From assembly GCF_026013365.1 (NCBI RefSeq), contig NZ_JAPDOE010000006.1, positions 62,001 through 126,000 of the forward strand: a stretch of 64,000 nt of DNA, written 5' to 3'. Positions 26,397 through 35,089 of the stretch are shown here, in pieces. Positions within the stretch are counted from its first letter, which is position 1; each line of letters begins with the position of its first letter. Both the position numbers and the translations under genes were made by a program. Below the pieces are notes generated by a model, which was not told the DNA's origin, did no database searches, and was given only the letters and a program-made list of their open reading frames with translations. The DNA comes from Paenibacillus sp. LS1. Its GTDB lineage: Bacteria > Bacillota > Bacilli > Paenibacillales > Paenibacillaceae.

Positions 26397-26897
26397 TTAC
26401 ATGCGCTTTTTGCGACCTACCATGATCCATGCCCCACCCATAATCAGCACAATTGCCACGAACGGTTGGATAAAGCTCAAGCTACTCAGCATCGTGCCAA
26501 TCGACATTACGGCGAAGAACAACAGCGATATCACCGTTAGAATGTTGATGGGGATCAGCAACCATTTGTTCCGACCACCGAACCAGTACAATTCAAACAA
26601 ACCAACAGCTACCGCCAGAATGAAGCCCGGCCACATCGTACTCCAGTTGTTAAACAGCATCGCGATCTGACAGACAATACCCACGGTGAGCAGCAAGCCA
26701 CCGGGAACCAGCAGTCCAACCCCTCTGCCAATCATGGAGAAGTACAGCCAGTGGAAGAACAGTCCCAGTGGAATCACGAATAACGTGGGCCAGAAGGTCG
26801 CAAAGATCGTACCCGGACCGAGTGAACCTCCCTGGTTCAGAATCAGGTACACGCCCAGCAAAATGAGAACAGGCGCAAGGATCGTACGTTTAGCCAT
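26397..26897 (-). CDS. Small multi-spanning membrane protein (LiaI/LiaF-like)
   Basis: A 166-residue protein with about five membrane segments and a short basic tail (VGRKKRM). The pattern of paired hydrophobic helices with FWPTLFVIPLGLFF and WPGFILAVAVGLFELYW resembles the N-terminal domain of LiaF and the DUF5668 group. The start is ATG 26897 after AAGGAGA; a longer frame begins with TTG inside the ribosome site. A dyad of the kind bound by LiaR/VraR-type regulators lies about 125 nt upstream. A role in envelope stress is plausible but inferred. Confidence 0.55.
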   Translation of the reverse strand: MAKRTILAPVLILLGVYLILNQGGSLGPGTIFATFWPTLFVIPLGLFFHWLYFSMIGRGVGLLVPGGLLLTVGIVCQIAMLFNNWSTMWPGFILAVAVGLFELYWFGGRNKWLLIPINILTVISLLFFAVMSIGTMLSSLSFIQPFVAIVLIMGGAWIMVGRKKRM

Positions 26898-27020
26898 AAT
26901 ATCTCTCCTTCTCAATCAAACATTAATTTCCGAACGGTTGTATGTAGAGCAATACTTTCGTTACTCACAGCATACCATGAACTGGAAAAGTCTATCCTCC
27001 GTCTTTGGAGTTAAAGTGAA

Positions 27021-27038
27021 CCTAGACCAAAGTCTAGG
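27021..27038. promoter_or_regulatory. Inverted repeat upstream of the LiaI/F-like gene
   Basis: CCTAGAC-CAAA-GTCTAGG is a perfect 7-4-7 dyad. Its AGAC...GTCT core resembles sites of NarL-type response regulators such as LiaR/VraR (family knowledge, not proven here). Confidence 0.4.
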
Positions 27039-27092
27039 TACGTAAATTTGAGAAACTATACTCCCTAGATGAGTGTGTAGTTGAACATGCTA

Positions 27093-27132
27093 AGAACCCA
27101 CTCTGTTGAAGAGTGGGTTCTGTCTTTCTTTT
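27093..27132 (+). terminator. Hairpin downstream of the CDF gene, U-tract on the plus strand
   Basis: AGAACCCACTC (27093-27103) pairs perfectly with 27111-27121. The T-rich tract lies on the plus-strand side, although the nearest upstream gene to be ended is on the minus strand. Confidence 0.55.
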
Positions 27133-27150
27133 TATAAAAAGAGAAGCTCG

Positions 27151-28152
27151 TTATTTCAACACATCCGAATGTTTCTTACTCCAGCTGTTCACGCCGTCAT
27201 CCTCAATAATGGAGATGGCTGCGTCCGCAATGTCGGGATCTGTCATCAACTTCTCCTGAATACGGAACTTGATGTCATCTGCATCGGCAAGGCTGAGTCC
27301 TTTGGTCAGTTCAATCAGACCTTCCACATGATAATAGCGGCCTTCCTGGATGATACGCATCATCTGAATATCGGCAACGTGCGTGTCTGCGAGAATGGTT
27401 TGGGACACTTTATCCTCAATATCCTGCGGAGCCGCAACACCGATCAATCCGATCATATTATCGTAACCAACCCGGAAGGCTACAGCGATCATCAGACATC
27501 CAATAATCGTCGTCACAATGCCGTCGAGCAATGCAAAATTGGTCAAGGCAATAACCACGACAGAGATCAGCGCAAGCAGGGCACCGAGTACAGCGACAAC
27601 ATCTTCGTAGAATACGAGACGTGTTGGTGGCGCAGCCCGGCCAACATTTTTGATGGCAGCAGGGACCAAGGCCAATCCAGCCGCTTTGGGTGCGCGTGCT
27701 TCTTTGAGAATTTCCTTCATGGCTTTGATCAGAATGGCCCCGTCGATCAGAATGTTCAAGACGAGCACACCGATGTTAATCCAGAGACCCCCGGAATGAC
27801 CGGCAGGATGTTGGAGCAGGTGAATCCCCTCATGAATCGTTTCATAGGCCATAATCGTCACGACAATAACGGCGATCATGCAGAAAATGTTAATGACCCG
27901 TCCGAATCCGGTCGGGAAGCGGCGTGTAGGTTTTTTCTCGGACAACACACTTCCGACAAAGACAAACCCTTGGTTAATGGCATCAGCGAGTGAATGCATC
28001 GCCGAAGCGAACATGGCGCCACTGCCACTGAATAGGAAGGCTCCCCCCTTGCACACCGCAAGAACAGCATTACCTGCCATCGCTACGGCGGAGGATGTGT
28101 TTCCTTTTTTGACGAGAGACATAAAGCTCTCAGACTTCGGTTGTTCAGCCAC
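27151..28152 (-). CDS. Cation diffusion facilitator family transporter (ZnT9-like)
   Basis: A 333-residue protein with about six membrane segments. CDF features are the metal-site helix HSLADAINQGFVF and the following RFPTGFGR, plus FYEDVVAVLGALLALISV. The C-terminal third is the cytoplasmic regulatory domain (HVADIQMMRIIQEGRYYHVEG). It should export a divalent metal by proton exchange; the metal (Zn, Mn, Fe or Co) cannot be told. It is a single gene. Confidence 0.85.
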   Translation of the reverse strand: MAEQPKSESFMSLVKKGNTSSAVAMAGNAVLAVCKGGAFLFSGSGAMFASAMHSLADAINQGFVFVGSVLSEKKPTRRFPTGFGRVINIFCMIAVIVVTIMAYETIHEGIHLLQHPAGHSGGLWINIGVLVLNILIDGAILIKAMKEILKEARAPKAAGLALVPAAIKNVGRAAPPTRLVFYEDVVAVLGALLALISVVVIALTNFALLDGIVTTIIGCLMIAVAFRVGYDNMIGLIGVAAPQDIEDKVSQTILADTHVADIQMMRIIQEGRYYHVEGLIELTKGLSLADADDIKFRIQEKLMTDPDIADAAISIIEDDGVNSWSKKHSDVLK

Positions 28153-28346
28153 TTCGGTTGTTCCTCCCAGATCAATGTATTAGGTGTAGAAAAGGCAGTT
28201 TATCTATACAGCATGTGCATTTCCACTAAATGTTATTATAACCGCTTTGACATATCCCAGCATTATGCAAAAAAGGTCATATCATCATGCTTATCATGTG
28301 ATCCATAGGGAGTAGGCTGATTCCAGTTTGGATACGTTATACTTTC

Positions 28347-28943
28347 TCAGTACTCGATGGCCTCAATGGCACGTAAATTCCGGTTGGATTGTTCCAAAAG
28401 CTCGGTAAACGTCCCGGCGACGTAATATATAAAATCCGGATCATGCACGTACATAATAATCTGCCCAACCGTTCCTTGCTCTGTCGGATCAAAGTCGAGC
28501 ATCAGATACAGCGAACCGCCTCCAAGCTTGCCAAAGGTAACCCATTTCTTTTGAAAAAGGTAGGGTTTGATTCGGGGATCAAGCTCACGGATCTCTTCTT
28601 CGGTAAAATAATCATCCATGCGGTTCTCCACCAGCGTGGACTGCTCCTTTTGAATCTTTTCCAGGGATAACAGGTAAAATGGCTCGGATTCCCGACCTTC
28701 TTCAAGGCTTGGATACAAGACGTGAAATCCATAACCGCTCCCATTTTTACGTTTATAGAATGCACGAAAATCAGCAGGCAATTGAATACCTTGTTCACGC
28801 TCGAATGCGTCGAGCTGCTCATCCGTCACGCCATCAAACCCGTGATACGCCTCTAAGAGCTCCCGGTTTTCCTCATCCTGTACCTTTTCCTCCAGCAAAA
28901 CATCCAGTTCATCCATCAATTCATATATACGTTGTTCTGGCAT
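28347..28943 (-). CDS. SMI1/KNR4 (SUKH) family protein
   Basis: A 198-residue soluble protein. The SUKH core is seen in VTDEQLDAFEREQGIQLPADFRAFYKRKNGSG, broken here across helix and turn, and in FGKLGGGSLYLMLDFDP. SUKH proteins are often immunity proteins against contact toxins, but many stand-alone members exist in Bacilli. No toxin gene lies next to it. A GAGGGGAA site precedes the ATG. Confidence 0.75.
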   Translation of the reverse strand: MPEQRIYELMDELDVLLEEKVQDEENRELLEAYHGFDGVTDEQLDAFEREQGIQLPADFRAFYKRKNGSGYGFHVLYPSLEEGRESEPFYLLSLEKIQKEQSTLVENRMDDYFTEEEIRELDPRIKPYLFQKKWVTFGKLGGGSLYLMLDFDPTEQGTVGQIIMYVHDPDFIYYVAGTFTELLEQSNRNLRAIEAIEY

Positions 28944-29146
28944 CCAATTCCCCTCCGTATGAGCTATTCAATTAATAGGGTGAGTGATATGCGAGTAAAC
29001 TGTACCTAATTTCACCTCATATTATAGTTATAATCCAAAAAAGCACACAAGAATCCGGAGTCCTTGCTTACGTACTACAATGGTCTCATTATTCAAAGGC
29101 CCAATCGATTATGTACAACCATCATGACAGTCGCTTCTAACAACAA

Positions 29147-29191
29147 ATAAAGCGTGAGCAACAGGGGCATTCCCTCTAACTCACGCTTATT
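29147..29191 (-). terminator. Terminator of the esterase-dioxygenase operon
   Basis: A 12-bp stem (29147-29158 with 29180-29191) with a 21-nt loop; T-rich sequence follows on the minus strand. Confidence 0.65.
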
Positions 29192-29236
29192 GTTTATCTA
29201 CTATATAAGTAGTACTAACCATTTACAAAGTCCTCT

Positions 29237-30007
29237 TTAATCAAACTTCCAGCAGGACAGACTAAGGTTGCCATACTGATAGGCTTTGAACAGGAGCGAT
29301 GCTCGCTTGTTCTGATCTCCGGCACCCATGGCGAGTAACAGCGGTACAAAATGCTCCGGCGTAGGCACGGCAGCTTGAGCTGAAGGTGCCAGTTTATCAT
29401 AGGAGAAGAGAGACTCCGTATCCCAACTCACCAGCTTGTCATGCAGCCAGTTGTCGAACTCGGATGCCCACGGGTCAACGCCATTACTTTCCCAGTTCAA
29501 TTGACGTAGATTGTGGACGGTTCCACCACTGCCAATCACGAGAATGTCTTGCTCACGCAAAGAAGCGAGTGCCTGTCCGACCTGATATTGCTCCTCACCA
29601 GTCAGATAGCGATTCACCGACAAGGCAACCACGGGAATATCTGCATCCGGATAGAGCAGGCGCAGAACGACCCAGGCGCCGTGATCCAGGCCGCGAACAT
29701 CATCCGTCTGTACCGGAATCCCAGCTTCTACAAATAAACGCTCCACTTCAGCAGTGGTTTCTGCCTGTCCTTGAGCCGGGTACTTGATCTGATACAGCTC
29801 GGGTTGGAAACCGCCGAAATCATAGATGGTCTCGTAATTGGCTACCGAGGATACAAGCTGAGTTGTGGATTCCCAGTGAGCAGAGAACAATACGATTGCT
29901 TTAGGTTTTGGCAGTTCCTTTCCAAGTTTTTGCAAAAATTCAGTGTACACATTCTCCTCCAGTGCCAGTGATGGGGCACCGTGAGCAATAAACAGAGATG
30001 GCATCAT
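29237..30007 (-). CDS. LigB-type extradiol dioxygenase (4,5-DOPA dioxygenase family, YgiD-like)
   Basis: A 256-residue protein. Family marks are SLFIAHGAPSLAL at the N-terminus, LFSAHWES, RGLDHGAWVVLRLLYP and VIGSGGTVHNLR. The His residues in these motifs bind the active-site metal. YgiD-type enzymes cleave DOPA in vitro, but the natural substrate is unclear. Its ATG overlaps the TAA of the esterase gene upstream (TAATG), so the two are one operon. Confidence 0.85.
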   Translation of the reverse strand: MMPSLFIAHGAPSLALEENVYTEFLQKLGKELPKPKAIVLFSAHWESTTQLVSSVANYETIYDFGGFQPELYQIKYPAQGQAETTAEVERLFVEAGIPVQTDDVRGLDHGAWVVLRLLYPDADIPVVALSVNRYLTGEEQYQVGQALASLREQDILVIGSGGTVHNLRQLNWESNGVDPWASEFDNWLHDKLVSWDTESLFSYDKLAPSAQAAVPTPEHFVPLLLAMGAGDQNKRASLLFKAYQYGNLSLSCWKFD

Positions 30008-30681
30008 TATGAATTCAGTCCTTTCGGGTCTTCGGTAGTCAGATTTGCATCCGTCCGAAGCCAGTGTTGGAATTGTTGATATAGATCGGGGGTCACCTGA
30101 TGCCCACCGTTGTAAGGTACATATGTGACGTGATTGGTATGTTGACGGAAGAAATCGGCGTTATCTTCGCCCAGTTGCAGCGGGAATAGATGATCCTGAT
30201 CTCCATGTGAGATGAACACAGACAGCTCCGAATCAGGTTGTAGCTTGTACTCGTCTTTCACAAATTGTGGGATGTACCCACTCATGGCTACTATACCTTT
30301 AATCGCATCTCCCATGATTAGCGATAAAGTCATGGCCATAATGGCACCCTGGCTGAATCCGGCGATATAACGCCGCGTGGGATCAATCGCATATTTGGCG
30401 GACAGATCAACAATCAACTGTTGCAGTCCCAGCACGGAGGCATCATATAATTCACGGATGGGATTGCCAATGCTTTTGATCTGAAAATAAGCATAACCTC
30501 CACCCTGAACGATAGGTCCACGGATGGCGACGATAATAAAATCAGACTGAAGGGGTTCCATCAAACGAAGCATATCTTGCTCATCTGATCCCATGCCATG
30601 TAAGGCGAAGATTACAGGATAACGCTGATCTGAATTGTAATGGGACGGTAATCGGACTTCATGTATATAAGGAGAATTCAT
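30007..30681 (-). CDS. Alpha/beta-hydrolase, phospholipase/carboxylesterase family
   Basis: A 224-residue hydrolase. The nucleophile elbow is GFSQG, the oxyanion stretch is FALHGMGSDE, the acid lies in ISHGDQDHLFP, and the His in NGGHQV completes the triad. The start at 30681 is chosen because AGGTGG lies just before it and overlaps a longer GTG start at 30693. Its pairing with the dioxygenase suggests catabolism of an aromatic ester, which is inference. Confidence 0.8.
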   Translation of the reverse strand: MNSPYIHEVRLPSHYNSDQRYPVIFALHGMGSDEQDMLRLMEPLQSDFIIVAIRGPIVQGGGYAYFQIKSIGNPIRELYDASVLGLQQLIVDLSAKYAIDPTRRYIAGFSQGAIMAMTLSLIMGDAIKGIVAMSGYIPQFVKDEYKLQPDSELSVFISHGDQDHLFPLQLGEDNADFFRQHTNHVTYVPYNGGHQVTPDLYQQFQHWLRTDANLTTEDPKGLNS

Positions 30682-30921
30682 TGAAAACACCACCTGATGA
30701 GGATTGAGTTACAACTATCGTTCTGACAATAAAGTTACAATGAAAGTTCACCAATATGAAATAAATATTCTTATTTATGAACAAAATTTATCATGGTTTC
30801 ATTGTAGGGTCAATACTTTTTTTGTATGATGAATATATGTTGTTTATAAGAAACCCTGAATAGTTTTAAAAGAAGTGTCGCTATGCATGGTTCATATCTT
30901 ATTCCCGAGGACGTGATCAGG

Positions 30922-31287
30922 ATGTTAAAGAGTATCGTGCCTATTTTGAGAATATTTGATGAAAATAAAGCTAGAGAGTTCTACCTTGAATACCTGGGTT
31001 TCCAATTGGATTGGGAACATCGGTTTGAGCAAGATATGCCCTTATATATGCAGGTTTCGCTCGATTCCATCGTGATTCATCTGTCCGAACATCATGGAGA
31101 TTGTACACCTGGAGCTGCCTTGCGCGTGGAGACGGATAACTTGGATGCATTACATGGTGCACTTCGTCAGAAAGAGTACAAACATGCGAGGCCCGGTATC
31201 GAGGAGACACCGTGGAATTCAAGGGAGATGACCGTGACGGATCCGTTCGGCAATCGGATTATATTTGTGGAGGCACGCGCCGAATAG
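30922..31287 (+). CDS. Glyoxalase/bleomycin-resistance superfamily protein
   Basis: A 121-residue single VOC domain: VPILRIFDENKAREFYLEYLG at the N-terminus (shown only in part elsewhere), IVIHLSEHHGDC in the middle and TVTDPFGNRIIFVE at the end. Such proteins are dioxygenases, lyases or drug-binding proteins. The start may be ATG 30922 or 30883; the inner start puts the fold directly at the N-terminus and has GAGG upstream. It is followed by an XRE-cupin regulator 64 nt later. Confidence 0.75.
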   Translation: MLKSIVPILRIFDENKAREFYLEYLGFQLDWEHRFEQDMPLYMQVSLDSIVIHLSEHHGDCTPGAALRVETDNLDALHGALRQKEYKHARPGIEETPWNSREMTVTDPFGNRIIFVEARAE

Positions 31288-31351
31288 ATAACCTAAAGAA
31301 GCGAAGCGTACGCATGGCGTTCGAAAATAAATAGAAAAGGAGGGACGCGAT

Positions 31352-31891
31352 ATGGATATTGGCTTGGCTATTCGTACGATCCGCAAACAGAAACAGATTA
31401 CGATCATGCAGATGTGCGAGGGAACCGGTTTGTCCAAAGGTTTTATCAGCAACGTGGAAAATAACAAAACGTCCCCTTCCATTGCTACACTTGAAAGTAT
31501 TGCGGATTATCTGGAAGTGCCACTTCCCTATCTGCTGCTGACACCAGAGCAACGGATGAACGTGGTACGCAAGAACGAGCGTAAGGAAACGACAGCCGGA
31601 AGTGGACAGATTAAAGTGCAGCAGCTTACCGCTAAAGGTGCAATGCGTATGTCCATTGTGGAGTTACCGCCAGGTGCATCGACTGGGGTTAGCAAACATG
31701 CCGGGGAGGAAAGTCATCTGGTGTTGCAGGGCAAGATTCGTGCGGAGCAATGCGAAGATGTGGAAGTTCTTGAAGCGGGTGATTCGTTCACCTGGAATGC
31801 AGTTGTGCCCCATGAAGTGACTAACATTGGTGAGGAGCCTGCGGTGGTGCTCATTGCGGTGTCCAAAGAATTAGGTTTGGATCATTTATAG
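31352..31891 (+). CDS. XRE-family regulator with C-terminal cupin
   Basis: A 179-residue protein. A helix-turn-helix of the XRE type covers residues 5-60 (IMQMCEGTGLSKGFISNVEN), and a cupin sensor domain covers about 100-175 (HLVLQGKIRAEQ, WNAVVPHEVTNIG). This layout is shared with PuuR-like regulators of amine, amino-acid or sugar metabolism. AAAGGAGGGACG precedes the ATG. A terminator follows. The target genes are unknown. Confidence 0.8.
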   Translation: MDIGLAIRTIRKQKQITIMQMCEGTGLSKGFISNVENNKTSPSIATLESIADYLEVPLPYLLLTPEQRMNVVRKNERKETTAGSGQIKVQQLTAKGAMRMSIVELPPGASTGVSKHAGEESHLVLQGKIRAEQCEDVEVLEAGDSFTWNAVVPHEVTNIGEEPAVVLIAVSKELGLDHL

Positions 31892-31897
31892 AATAAA

Positions 31898-31962
31898 AAA
31901 AGGACGGCTCCCAAGTCATGAACATGCGAACATGCACATGTACAATGGGAAACGTCCTTTTA
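31898..31962 (+). terminator. Terminator of the XRE-cupin gene
   Basis: AAAAGGACG (31898-31906) pairs with CGTCCTTTT (31953-31961), with further pairing of CTCCC and GGGA inside. Confidence 0.6.
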
Positions 31963-31968
31963 TATGTT

Positions 31969-31999
31969 TAACGAACAATAAGGTGCGAGAGGTTCGTTA
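31969..31999. repeat. Inverted repeat TAACGAAC/GTTCGTTA
   Basis: An 8-bp perfect inverted repeat with a 15-nt loop just past the SDR stop codon. It lacks a U-tract, so it is a doubtful terminator. Confidence 0.35.
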
Positions 32000-32021
32000 G
32001 AAAGATAGAGGAAGACTCTGT

Positions 32022-32741
32022 TTATTGCGGATTGGTCGTCCAGATGCCTGCCGCTTTGACGAATACACGGTCGGACAGCTTGAGCGTTGCGAGTGCAAGT
32101 TCAGCTACATCTTCCGCTTGCATCATGCGATCTTCGTCACCAATTTTCAGTCCGGCATTGGTCGCAAGTTCCGTATTGACTGTGCTTGGTGTCAGCGCCG
32201 TTACACGAATGTTGGACTTACGCACTTCCTGCATCAGGGATTCGGTCATGCCGAGCAACGCAAACTTGGATGCACAGTAAGCTGAACCTGTAGCGAATCC
32301 ACGCTCACCTGCAGTGGAAGCAATATTGATGATGCTACCGCTACTTTCCTTGATCATGCTTGGAAGGACTGCGCGTGTAACGTAATATGTACCCATAACA
32401 TTGACATGCAGGATGCGTTCCCACTCTTCTGGGTCCATATCCAGCAACGTACCGAAGCTTGCGATACCTGCATTGTTGATCAGGATATCCACTGCGCCGA
32501 GTTCCATCTCAATGGCTGCTACAGCGGCTTCCGCCTGTGTGCGATCCGAGATGTCTGCTACAGCACTGGTTACTTTCACGCCGTATTCTTGACTAAGTGA
32601 CTGTTGAAGAGCCTGAAGATCCGAAGCGGTACGTGCAATAAGTCCAAGGTGCACACCTTCTTTGGCAAGTGCTTCAGCGATGGCACGGCCGATACCTTTT
32701 CCGGCTCCTGTGATGATAGCTGTTTTATTTTTAAGTTCCAT
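32022..32741 (-). CDS. Short-chain dehydrogenase/reductase (FabG-like)
   Basis: A 239-residue SDR with the nucleotide motif TGAGKGIG (residues 11-18), NNAG, the catalytic Ser in INIAST, and YCASK with Tyr and Lys. The closest general type is 3-ketoacyl-ACP reductase, but single SDR genes act on many alcohols and ketones. AAGGAGGAATT precedes the ATG. A MITE-like element sits directly upstream and may have displaced its promoter. Confidence 0.8.
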   Translation of the reverse strand: MELKNKTAIITGAGKGIGRAIAEALAKEGVHLGLIARTASDLQALQQSLSQEYGVKVTSAVADISDRTQAEAAVAAIEMELGAVDILINNAGIASFGTLLDMDPEEWERILHVNVMGTYYVTRAVLPSMIKESSGSIINIASTAGERGFATGSAYCASKFALLGMTESLMQEVRKSNIRVTALTPSTVNTELATNAGLKIGDEDRMMQAEDVAELALATLKLSDRVFVKAAGIWTTNPQ

Positions 32742-32767
32742 GTGGGTAATTCCTCCTTAGAAATGGA

Positions 32768-32933
32768 CTAGGGCGTGTCTGAAAACTCCGAAGGAAGCAG
32801 ATTTTTCTGAATTTTCGTTCCAAGCAAGGAAGTTTTCTGCAGGCGTGCCGGGGCACGTCAAGGGAAAGTGACGCAGCATGGGGCGAAAAGGCGGTAAAAG
32901 ATGCACTTCAGCGAGTTTTGAGACACGTCCTAG
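32768..32933. mobile_element. MITE-like element with CTAG target duplication
   Basis: The ends GGCGTGTCTGAAAACTC and GAGTTTTGAGACACGTC are inverted repeats matching at 15 of 17 positions. Both are flanked directly by CTAG (32768-32771 and 32930-32933). The interior has no coding frame and contains a GTGCC/GGCAC hairpin. A solo end of the same sequence lies at 54428-54444. Confidence 0.65.
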
Positions 32934-32981
32934 CACTCAATTATACTATTATTACCCACAGTTCGGAAATTGGCTTCATCA

Positions 32982-33881
32982 CTATTTGGTAATCTCGATG
33001 CTGCCAGAAGAAGTACGTGCCTTGATCACTTCCCGGCTTACCATTGGGGATTCAGGTACATCCACACTTCCGGAAGTAGCCTTAGCATCATAGATCCCGT
33101 CAAAATCAGGTGCAGCTTGAATGAAAATATCTCCTGATGTTCCGGATGCGTTGATTGGCGCAGAATGGGACTGTTCAATATGAATGCTACCGGAGGTGAA
33201 TTGAACATCGGCCGCACCATTCAATTCAGTGATCTCAATATCTCCTGATTTAATCTCACTGTTTACTTGACCGACTATCTGATCAGCAGTGAAGCTTCCG
33301 GATGTCTGTTTCACGGTCATGTCTCCATCAATCATGGAAGCGTTAATGTCACCCGAAGTTAGAGCCAATTCAATATTGGGCGCCTTGATGTTTTCCAGAC
33401 GAATGGAACCTGAGGTATTGTTCAGCTCAAGCTGATTGGCATTCAGACCTGTCAGATCCCAGTCACTTGAAGAGGAGACTAGCTTAACCTCATTTAACTG
33501 GTGTCCTTCAGGCAGAGCGACGGTTATTGTGGAGTCTCGATCATTCCAATAGAGGGTGAAAAGTTGCAATCGTTCACGCTCTGTCTGAGACAGTTGGAAT
33601 GTGCCGTTGGATAAAGTGGCTTGTTCGAAGCTTTTGACTACGGCAGGGTCCCATTTGCCATCCACTTCGATATAACCATTCGAATCCGGGCTTACGACAA
33701 ATTCAATATCTGCACTGAAATTCGCATTCATATTGATGTTCTGCAATTCATTCGCTTTGAAATCCCATCGTTTGGAGTAATGCTCTCGTTCATCTCCGAA
33801 CTGAACCCCATATATGGATGTCCCTAGCAAACCTATACCGATACATATCACGGCCAAAGCAAGCCATTTCTTGGTACTCAT
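32982..33881 (-). CDS. DUF4097 beta-solenoid membrane-anchored protein
   Basis: A 299-residue protein with one N-terminal membrane segment (about residues 5-26). A long repeat region of the DUF4097 type has recurring TSGS/TSGD turns (NTSGSIRLEN, LTSGDINAS, QTSGSFTAD, FTSGSIHIEQ). The repeats should stack into a beta-helix outside the cell. It overlaps the HAAS gene by 4 nt and is the last gene of a PadR-HAAS-DUF4097 operon, an arrangement common in Bacilli and often tied to envelope stress. The function is not known. Confidence 0.75.
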   Translation of the reverse strand: MSTKKWLALAVICIGIGLLGTSIYGVQFGDEREHYSKRWDFKANELQNINMNANFSADIEFVVSPDSNGYIEVDGKWDPAVVKSFEQATLSNGTFQLSQTERERLQLFTLYWNDRDSTITVALPEGHQLNEVKLVSSSSDWDLTGLNANQLELNNTSGSIRLENIKAPNIELALTSGDINASMIDGDMTVKQTSGSFTADQIVGQVNSEIKSGDIEITELNGAADVQFTSGSIHIEQSHSAPINASGTSGDIFIQAAPDFDGIYDAKATSGSVDVPESPMVSREVIKARTSSGSIEITK

Positions 33882-34471
33882 GCAGAAACATCTCCTTTCA
33901 TCGTGTTTTTATTCCATCTAATATATTGAAGAGTGACGATTTTGAAGGCTTTAAAAACGTAATTGGATGCAATGGCAAAACAAATGCCGACACCGAAAGC
34001 GCCAATCGCAACGAAGATTTCTGCTTTATCGAGTTGGCTCAGGAATACGAAATCTACAACCGCTGCTACAGGAGCCAATACCAGCAAGGAAAGGCTGGCA
34101 ATGATAAGCCATACCGACCACATCATGAGACCAAGAGGGATACCAAGGATCAGATTCAGGAACAACAGCCCGATGGCTGTGAAGAAGTTGCGAGTGGCTC
34201 TGGTGCTGTTTCTAGATGACCGCATGTCGCGATACGTCGGTGCATAGAACGCATCTGAACCCGGGGTATGCACGTCATATCGATCACCGAGTGCTTCCTT
34301 GGCGATCTCTTCCGGCTGACCGAGTTCCCGAGCGATCTCTTCTTCCAGTCTGCCTTCTCGTAGTCCAAGCTCGAAATGTTGATCATAGTCGGAGAGTAAT
34401 TCCGCCCGTTCCTGCGGGTCCATCGGCCGTAGATGAACTTCCATGGCCTTCATAAATTGTTGTCTATTCAT
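33878..34471 (-). CDS. HAAS-domain (DUF1700) membrane protein
   Basis: A 197-residue protein. The N-terminal HAAS helical domain (FMKAMEVHLRPM, ELLSDYDQHFELG, LGQPEEIAKE) is followed by three or four membrane segments. Its ATG at 34471 overlaps the PadR stop; a longer start at 34489 is not needed. HAAS proteins next to PadR regulators are thought to pass a membrane signal to the regulator, which is family knowledge. Confidence 0.8.
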   Translation of the reverse strand: MNRQQFMKAMEVHLRPMDPQERAELLSDYDQHFELGLREGRLEEEIARELGQPEEIAKEALGDRYDVHTPGSDAFYAPTYRDMRSSRNSTRATRNFFTAIGLLFLNLILGIPLGLMMWSVWLIIASLSLLVLAPVAAVVDFVFLSQLDKAEIFVAIGAFGVGICFAIASNYVFKAFKIVTLQYIRWNKNTMKGDVSA

Positions 34472-34793
34472 TGGGGATTCCTTCCTCAATCAGATTTGCG
34501 ACATTGCGCACAAAGTCATTCCACTCTGTCGTCAGTGCCGTCATGTAGTCGCGACCTGTATCGGACAGTCGGTAATACTTGCGCGGCGGGCCTTCAGTTG
34601 ATTCTTGCAGGTAGGTGGTGCAGTAACCGTCATTCACAAGCCGGCGAAGCAAGGGATACAGTGCACCTTCAGCAACTTCGATATGTTTGGAGACAGCCTG
34701 AGCCAGTTCGTAGCCATACCGATCCTGGCGGTTAATTAATACCAGGACGCACAGCTCCAATACTCCTTTTTTGAACTGGATGTTCACATTCAC
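34464..34793 (-). CDS. PadR-family transcriptional regulator
   Basis: A 109-residue PadR protein with the winged-helix core GVLELCVLVLINRQDRYGYELAQAV split over two helices, the LYPLLRRLVNDGY wing and KYYRLSDTGRDYM. The start codon is GTG at 34793, 7 nt after AAGGAGG. It is the first gene of the operon with HAAS and DUF4097 and probably represses it. Confidence 0.85.
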   Translation of the reverse strand: MNVNIQFKKGVLELCVLVLINRQDRYGYELAQAVSKHIEVAEGALYPLLRRLVNDGYCTTYLQESTEGPPRKYYRLSDTGRDYMTALTTEWNDFVRNVANLIEEGIPNE

Positions 34794-34988
34794 ACAGGTT
34801 CCTCCTTAATGGCTTCATTTATCGCTAGTGTATATTGTTCAGTAGTAGTGAAATCATCATAGCATTCAGTACTGTTTAATGCAAGGTAGTGATTTTAAAA
34901 TAGTTCCGTATCACGATTGATCGATAATAAGTTCGTTTAATACGGATGCTTAGCTGAAGCTGTCTGTTTAGCTATAATTCAGCATACG

Positions 34989-35036
34989 CAAAAACCGGAT
35001 CGGTTACTTCCGTCTGGAGGCGGATTCCGATCCGGT
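34989..35036 (-). terminator. Terminator of the FAD/Rieske gene
   Basis: ACCGGATCGG (34994-35003) pairs with CCGATCCGGT (35027-35036), and five T follow on the minus strand. Confidence 0.8.
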
Positions 35037-35089
35037 CTGAGAGATGAACTTTTGGTTCTGCGGTTTACAGATTAATCGCTACCCGTAGG

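Noticed and set aside
26172..26670. Plus-strand frames across the repeat and the Lia-like gene
   Set aside because: They read through a terminator and a repeat and then run antisense to a better supported membrane protein gene.
28347..28943. The SUKH protein as part of a toxin-immunity system
   Set aside because: No toxin gene, secretion gene or further immunity gene lies next to it.
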